This document shows positions 37,601-46,600 of a DNA stretch of 64,000 bases, piece after piece. Within the stretch, counting starts at the first letter, position 1; each line of letters opens with the position of its first letter. The notes under the pieces are model-generated. The model did no database searches, was not told the origin of the DNA, and worked only from the letters and a program-made list of their open reading frames with translations. A program made the position numbers and the translations under genes. The stretch comes from Colius striatus (Eukaryota > Chordata > Aves > Coliiformes > Coliidae): the NCBI RefSeq assembly GCF_028858725.1, contig NC_084769.1, positions 10,975,501 through 11,039,500 on the forward strand, read 5' to 3'.

Positions 37601-40600
37601 ATGTGCTCTAGAATTAGGGCAGTTTTGCCTGAGAGGGCCTGCCTCTGGACCGTGGAGCAGGAGATGGTAAAAGGGTTGTGCTGTTCAGGGGGGTAAAGGG
37701 ATGTGCTGACTCAGGACAGATTTAGTGGGGAAAGAGTTCTAAATGTGACAGCCAAGGTTGACACTCAGTGGAAGAGCAAACACATGCATGTTGTTAATCT
37801 GCCCTCTCTCCTGATAGTCACGTATCAGAGGGAAGTGTTTTAAAGAGGATTGGGATATCTGCTTCTCTCTGCTCAGCAGATGAGTTGCTTTTACTGGGTA
37901 TCTGGACTGGGAAGGGTCCCAAAACACAGTTTTCTGGTCAGACATATACACTGCTTTGTTTTGCAGAGCTTGCAGTATGACTTGTGTATGCTTCCCAACA
38001 CACTTTCTCCTTTTTTTGGCTTGTTCTTCAGTCAGTAATGAATAACATTCTTTTAATGATGAGAACAGTTATGTCATGCATCAGTATACTCTCTGGGTTG
38101 AGAATGGAAAGAGATTTCTTTTAAAGTCACGAAAAGGAAATAGGAAATGGAAATGCCAATAATAAGGAGCATGATACTTTTTTTAGGAGGTTCAGCAGGG
38201 AGTTAATTTTTCATGGAAACTGTGTGGCAGAGAGTACAGAAGGTAATTGATTGCCTTGTTGAGCTGAGGCTCTGGAGAGGATTAATCACGGGTACTCTCA
38301 TGAAACTGCCGTTTTCTCAGGGCTGTGTATGCCTGAGATCTGTTGAGTAATTAGCTTCTGTTTCCTTTTTACCACTTTGACAGACCAGTAATGGTAACTC
38401 TTCCTGAACTTCTAGTCTCATTCACTGGTACAGCAGGATTACATGGGCATTTACCAGAGTTACAAGTCACACTTCAGAGTGTGCACGTGGTCTTTTCTGA
38501 GGTTGTTGCCAGCATCATAGTGCTGGCTACAGCAGGTACTGACTCTCCAAACAGCTGAAATGCCATATCTAGCCTGAGCATTAAGTTCTGCAATGGATAG
38601 CTCACTTCCTTTCACTGAGCTGGATGGAAAAATCAAGTCACTTGTTCCAATTTTACTGAAACTTTCCTTATGGTCTTGGTGACAGGATGGACATTTGTCT
38701 TGCCATTTTTATGTTAAATAAGCAAGTGTATATACAAATTTGACATTATTTAGGTGAAGGAGGCTATGCCCTACATCTGGTTATCAAAAACTGTAGGTCA
38801 CTTGATTACTTGTGGTTTCCACAGGCATATCCTATACATGAGCACATCCAAAGAAGTACTTGAAATGTTACTCTTCAGTGTCACCTTGACTGTGACTTCA
38901 GTCTTCAAAGACTCAACACTGTTGATTCTTTTTGTCTTCAATTGTGGCTTAGGTTAGGTTTCAGCCTAGTTTTGTTTACCTGTGTAAAAACATTAAGGCT
39001 TTAGCTTGAAATTTGTATTTGGGTTTTCACAAAGCAATTGCACTTAATGTTGATGACCAAAATCTGACTCTCAAATGTTTTAGAGGGTAGCAGACCGGCT
39101 ATATGGTGTCTATAAAGTCCATGGCAACTATGGAAGAGTATTCAGGTAAGAGTTCATGCAGTCTTTTAAATATATACATGGAGATGTGGAGAGAGAAAGA
39201 GAATTGTTGGTGATGTTGTTAGGCTTTTGAAAAGTATAGCTGAAACATTTTAATATCTGCCTTGAAAAACTTTGTATTGCAGAACTAATGAGACTTGTGT
39301 GTTGGGGATAGTGATCTCTGGATCTGCTGAGCTGACTCTGCAGTGGAAGACTTTGGCATTTTGTCTTGTACTCCAGAACCTTTGGGGCTTTTGTTTGTTG
39401 TGTTGGCATTCTGCTTCTTCAGGAAGTAACTTACTGCCTCTTCTCATGCAGTTGTCTCTGACAAGCTTCTAGGTCCTTTTAAAGGTTAAAAATCAACAAC
39501 CATATCCAATTTTAGTACCTCTTAAAGTGAATTTGCCAATCATTTTTTGATTTATGTGAGTGAATCGCATGCTCAAGTTTTCCATTTCACTGGAGAATTA
39601 AAGAATCTAAACTTCTGGTTAAGGGAAACCTCCTGCTTCTACACACTGTTCAAGTGCTAAATTTAATTCTCTGGGTTAATGGATTGCAGATGTCTTTCTC
39701 TTTGGGGGTTTTAAAGTGAAATTAGGTGTAGTTCTGTAATAACACAAAGACAAACAAATGTCAACATCAGCAGAGTGGAATGTTTATAAAAAAGTGAAGG
39801 ACAGAATAGATGCATTAGACGTAAATTATGTGAAATATAAGGGGACCTCCTCCTTTTTCCTCTTGGAGAGAGAGTTGTGGATGTAATGCTTGTAACTAAG
39901 AAATCTCTTAAGGTTTCACAAAGCTGAGAACACAATTAAAATTGCAATGTACATAATCAGATGTCCAGAACAAGTCTCTCCCCATCTTTTATTGTAGCTC
40001 TGTTTCCTTCTTTATCTAAATGATCTCCCTAATGTGAATAAGTAGTTGCAGTAATGAGAAGGTTGTAAGTTGATATTTAATGGCTAGAAAGAAACAGCAG
40101 CCTATTATGAAAACAGAAAACAACATACAGCAAATGGTTTCAGGAGCAGTAAAATGCCTGCAAATGTCAAATCCCACCTTCTGGTTTTTGGAATGAGAGG
40201 CTTCTATCTGACGTGTTGCAGGTCTGGAAAGCTTAGTTCCGTCTTGATGAACGCATTAGACCCAATTCTGATTTAGAAAGTTCCCCCCACCCACTCATTT
40301 TAAGTGTCAAGATGTGAGGTTTTTTTCTTTATTTTTTTAAATTGAATTTTAGCTATTTAAACAAGACTCTTTCTGCTCAAAGCAAATCCCAAACTAAGTA
40401 TATTTATGAGGACGAGTTTAGGTGTTGGGGACGGTTGTTCAGCAGAGTGCAGTAAATAGCCTTGCCACGTTGTCAGTGTTGCTCCGTAGAGGAAGAAAAC
40501 AGTTTGGCCAAGTCTAACTTTGAGGCAGTTTCCATTCAGGTGTCACCTGGAAAGAAACGATATACAGGATGCAGCTTATTAACTTTGTTACCCTTCATGT

Positions 40601-43600
40601 GTGATGTTGTTTCTCGTTTGTTTTTCCTGCAGTGAGTGGAGCGCAATAGAAAAGGAGATGGGGGATGGGTTGCAGAGTGCTGGCCACCACATGGATGTGT
40701 AAGTACTGACTGAGTATCTGATAGTTTGATATAAGCCAGATGTAGAACTCTCCCTCTTTCCTCTCTTTTCCCTCAACCCCAGAGAACATGCAAGTAGAGT
40801 ACCGAGAAAGTTGGGGGTGCGTTGTTTTTAGGTATGCTGTGTTTCTGTGACTTGGATGCAGCCACAAGTTTAGCATTCATGCACTGTATTAAGTAGCTCA
40901 AAAGGTCTCAGGAGAGCCAGAGGGGTTTCTTTTCTATTATTATTTTGAAATTGTAGAAGTGTTTGGAATTCTTCCAGTTTTTAAGCCAGGAACTGTGTGG
41001 AACACAGCTTTAACGTACTGCAGACCTGATGAGATCCGTTTGGTTTTGATAGCAGCTTTTTGTACCATGCAGTAGATGGTACACAGATTTGGACTTAATT
41101 ACCCAGAGTTAAGGAACTTAATTAATCAGCACCAAAACTCTGGTGGATTCTTGAAACAGATACTGACTGGATGTAATAAAGTAGAGAATCCTCCCTCCTT
41201 GCATCTTTAGAGTTGTTTGGCACAGTATGCAAAGCACAGCCTTCAAAATAAGAGTCTAGCACTTCAGAGTGTTCACAGAAGTGGTATTTTAGGCTCATGC
41301 TTTCTGTTTTTCAGATTGTCATGTACAGTAAGTGAAAGAGTATAATTTCTCATCACTTTGATTTCTCTTGTGCAATGTACAGCTAAGTAACAACTCCAGC
41401 AAGAGGTAGAAGTTGTTTGACGCTTCTTCGTACCATGTTTTTATGGATGAAGTGTGATTTGTGTGAAGTTGTAATCTGTGGTGCAGATTACACACCTACT
41501 CCTGCCTGGTTTGGTATTGGTGTTATGCCTTGTCAAGTGTAAGCCATATCAAACTGCCCTCTGCTTCAGAACAATTCTGGTTTTATCAGGTCTTTAAGAA
41601 TTTGAACCCCTGGGAACAATTTATCGATCATCTGTGTTTTGGCTAATGTGATGGTTTGCACCCAAGAAAGGCTCTAGCATACTTTTTTTAGGCAGAGGAT
41701 TCCGGTGGGAATAAAGAAATGGAGAATGAATTCTGCTTTCAGAAAGAAATAATTGAAGTAGAGGTTGAATACAACACTAAGCACCTACAGCAGTATGCAG
41801 AAATCAGAGGTTATGAGAACAAGGTGTAGTACAGAGGAGTTAAGGAGGCAGGAGTAGGTTTGCAGTGGTTCAGATACACAACTAAGATGATAAACACCTA
41901 GAAATGCTTAACCAACTGAAAGAAGTGGTTCTCGCCAGTCAGGAGACTGAATGCTGTCCACACGTCCAAGACATTTAGTATTTCTGTCTGTAACACTGTT
42001 AAAGATCCAGAGGAATGGTAGTGAGTTTCTGGGTAACTTTAATCACTGCATGAAGTCTGAAAGAACTCATCTGTCGTCATTTCTGCTCTGGCACTCTCAT
42101 ACAACAATAATCTCTTAGTGACAAACAAGCAAGAAGCAGCAGCTGTGATGTTCAGGAGCTTATTCAATGACCCATGTGGTCTCCTACCAGTAAGGTTCAT
42201 ATCTATGATCTCCTGAAAGTAAAACTTACCAACTCAGTTCACCATTCCCATAACATTGGGAGGAGTTTATCACAACAGAAGCTACTTCAGGAAGGTTGTC
42301 TAATGTAGATGTTAAACTTTAAGGCTAATTTAATTATTCTCTATCTGTCCCATATGCTGTAGTCTTTACTAGATGTTTGTTTAAACTCTTGAGTTATTGT
42401 TTAGTATGGTCTAAAACTGCTTAATATTTGGAGAAGACATCCCAAAGCTTCTCTGGGTGTGTGCTGCCTTACAGGATAAGGCTTGCTAAAGTGGTAGAAA
42501 ACAGCACAGTATGCTGAGAAAGCTGGAGGGAATGACTCTAACTCAGGCATTTGAAAGATGAAAGAAGAAAATGCCAGACCTTTGACTTCTATCCCTTACA
42601 CTATTAATGAATGACCTTTTATCTCTGTGTCAACTAGATTGTCATTACAGGTGGAACTAGTCTAAACTGAAACAGGGATTTAGCTGATGATTCTCACAAA
42701 GACTGTGTGAACATAGAATGGTTTGGGTTGGAGGGACTTCAAAGACCATCTAGTTCCAACTCCCCTGCTGTGGGCAGGGACATCTTCCACTAGACCAAGT
42801 CGCTCAAAGCCCCACATCAGGTACCTCTAGAACTTCCTGCAGTGATTCTCCTGAAGGGTTTTCCTGGTTTGCCTACTTGCTTAGGACAAACCAATATTTA
42901 CATTTCAGCTTAGGCAGCTTGTCTGACTGCATCGAATCAGACTTCAGCATTGTCGTGAAAACCCTGTCTTGGTAAAGTTGGTGTTTTTTTGGTGAGAGCT
43001 TGTTTAGTTTGGGGTTCTTTGGCATTGTTCTGCCACACAGGAGCTATAAACTTAGAACTTGAAACTGACATGTGGTCCATCAGCTGCCCTGAGAAATCTG
43101 TTATACTGAAACTATTGCACTTCAGGACTTAAAAATAGAGGGTAAGGCCACTTATGACCTGTGTGGCTGCAGGATTTTTTTCAGAACAAGTATATTTTTC
43201 TGTAGTCTGGACTTCTTCCTTACTTTGATTCATAATGTGAATTCTGTTCTGCCTGTTCTATTATCACTTCCATTTAAACTGATCTGCTGTTACTGGTCAC
43301 TTCATATGTTATGCTTATTTATCACCAAGAGTTTTGATAAGGCTTTTCCTGGATATGCCATATCTTTGATTTTGTGGAGCATGAAAACAACTCATCTTGC
43401 TTTCAAACTTAGAAAGTTCATGAACAGATGGAGATGTCTACAGCCCTTCCTCAGTCTTTTCAATCTTTCAGTTACTCTGCAAGTAGCTGCTCCCTCTTTG
43501 AAGAGCGTGTGCATGCCCTGCTGAGCAGGCCTGAGGAAGGCAACTTTCAGCAGGAGTGTCTCCTTTAGATACCTCCCTTAAATTCCCAGGGATCTAAGTG

Positions 43601-46600
43601 ACCTCGTTGCTTCTTTTGGAGCCTGCAGGAAGAATTTCTTGTTCTTTCCCAAGTCATGTTGCCAGGCACCTCATTCTTTCTGTTGCTCTTCATGGCACAC
43701 ACACTGTATTGCAGGCTGAAGTGACATTCTAGTTCTGTCACTGTGCCAAATGGGATGTGCAGTTACCTCTTAGCTGTAGGTCTGTCTCTGCATATGTGTC
43801 CAAACACAGTCATCTTGGTTAGTGAGAACCTATTACAAGTTGTCCAATAAGCAGTGTGAACTAGAGGAAGAAATCTGCCTAAATGGCAAAACTCTTCCTG
43901 AATGTAAGAGCTACAGAATTGCTCCAATTTCTCCCTAAAAGGAGGGTTTAAGCTTCTTGTTGCTCTGAACTGGTATGCCTGACTTACACAGCACACAAAG
44001 CAACAGCCTTTCAAGGAGCTGAAGGACTTAATGTCGTAGTGTTCAGAGCCCTGCTGTTGAGTGCTCTTGTACTCAGGCTAAATAATGAACAATGACACTT
44101 TTCAGAAGGTATGATGTTCACATTCCTATGCCTTAATACCTTAATCCTTGCAGGATTTCTTCTGCACTACATCTTTCTCTTTTTTTGCCCTGTTGCTGCT
44201 ATTGACAGTCCACTGGAAAAAAAGGAATAAAGTGATTTTCTTCCGTGTAAGAAAAATCACCTCATCTCTATCAGGAAACTTGTGACAGATTTTGTACTTG
44301 TCAAAAGATTCACTGTAGTAACAACCAAAGGAACAGGTCTGCAGGAATGCTTATCTTAACTAATTCAGAATTTAATTAAAAACAAAGGGAAGACAGTTCC
44401 TGGAAGTGCCTTTCACTGTGTTTGCTTTGACTGGTGTTTCTGTCAAAGAGGTGTCCTCCCTACTCACTGTATGTGAACTCCTTAAAAGTTTCATTAAGGA
44501 AGTTTGTATTTAACCATGGCTGTTTTTCAACAGATATGCAGCTTCTATTGATGACATACTGGAAGAGGAGGAGCACTATGCAGATCAACTGAAAGAATAT
44601 CTCTTCTATGCAGAAGCACTACGGTATGTACAAAGAAATAACAGCTCAAATGGAAGCTGACCTTCCCTCTAGCATCGTGTTGATGTTGAATTTAGATTGG
44701 TATCCTCTTCCATCTTGTGGAATCTCCATGTTCTCACCCCTTAATTTTCCTCCTCATTTTTGATTGTCAAATGAGTGATGATACAAATTAGAACCAATCA
44801 ACAGTGAAATGACAGAAATGTAAAAATGGATGTGTGGTGGAAGGTGTGCTGTTGATTCCTCTGGTTACACTGTTTCCTTGGCTTCTGGTGTAACATTGCC
44901 TCAGGTGCTGAAAGCTTCAGCTTTCACATGAGATGGGCCTGACAGAGCTACTACTGCCTTGCAAATTCCATCAGCTTTCAAAGTGCCCTGTGTAACTCTC
45001 ATCTGCTCCACAGCAGCTAAATACTGGTGTTACATGGGTTTTCTTTTCTTGCATTAGCCTTTATAGGACAGCCTTCCCTTACAAGTGTGGATACAAAAGC
45101 AAATTGCTTTGTGCTCTGACATTGTGCTTAAAGCTGTTGTGCTCTCCACACAGTTGTGCTGGCTCAGAACTTCTTGGAGAGGTCTGGTAGTGCTGCTGTG
45201 TGGGAGCCCAGAGCACAGGGAGCTTCTCCTGGGACACGAGTGTGCATCCGGCAGCAGAGTGCGGATGTAACATTGCCAGCCCACACAGGGCTGGGACTTA
45301 CTGCAGGTGGTCAGAGGAAACTCCTCTTTTCCAGATGAAAGACAGTATATGAATCTAGGAGCACAGTTTCTTGTTGCATTGTTTAAACCACAAAATGTGA
45401 AGAATTTTGACTGACTGCTACGTTGCTGCTGTGGCAGGTACCATCTGCAGGTACCTGTTGTCATAGCTGTGATTTTTCTGGAGTGTAGTTTGAATAAAGC
45501 TCTTTCATAGCCTTGTCCTTAAGTAGGTGGTAGGGCTTGTGTTGCTGAGTGTGTCATGGAACAAATGGAAAAAGAGCAGAAATGCTGCTCTACTGAGAAC
45601 TTTCTTTATACTTTGATCCAAGCTTGCTCAACTACAGCATGTGCAGTTATGCATTCTGTGATAAGGCTGTTGAATCTGAGCTAGATAAATAACTGAATGT
45701 GCTTCCTGCCAAAACAAAAAAAGCATGATGCCATTTGTAAGGCTTAAATGAATGGAAACAAAGCAAAACAAGGTATTACATGACAGATCTTTCCTTACTT
45801 ACTTTTCAGGGCAGTTTGCAGGAAGCACGAGCTAATGCAGTATGACTTGGAAATGGCTGCACAGGACCTAACATCTAAGAAACAGCAGTGTGAGGAGCTG
45901 GCAACAGGAGTGAGTCTTTTTCCACTTCTCCAAGATGCTGCTTTTCTTTATGTTTTTAAATTTGAGCCAAGTTACTCAGAATGACATTTAAATGGCACTA
46001 ACGTGCTGGCTGCTGCTTACAAGAAGCAAGAGCTGTAGGCATCTGAGGTTTAAAGTATCTTGGTTCTTAGTGACATCAGCTGTGTGTACCAAACTTTTAT
46101 TGAATGCTGAGCAAGTAAAGGGTTGCAGGAAGCATGACCTGCAAAATATGAGCAAAATAACACAAACAACTCCATCCTAAAGATCAAAACACTGAGGATT
46201 GAGACGCTTCCTCTGCCTTTTGAAAGGCGGATGTTACTGATAGGGGGTGTAAGTCTGTTTTATATGGAAGATGTTGCTTAAGACAGTATCTGAAAGTGGC
46301 AACTTCAAAAAGATGTGTACAATTCTTGATGTTTCTGTTGGATCTCTTGATGTTCTGTATGGAGCTACTTCATGGCTTTTCTTTCTCATACAGAACTCAA
46401 GACAGTTTCTTTTCCTGCTTCAGTGGGAAAACTGCTTGGAAAGGTGACTTGTATCAGTGGAATGACTTGCTTATGGTGCAACCCATAGACTGGCCTTACA
46501 GAGTTTGAACATCAAATTACTTCCTCCCCACTTTACTCAATCTAATGTGAGCCACCACACCTCCCATAGCTACCTATCAATTCATGAAAATGTCACTAAT

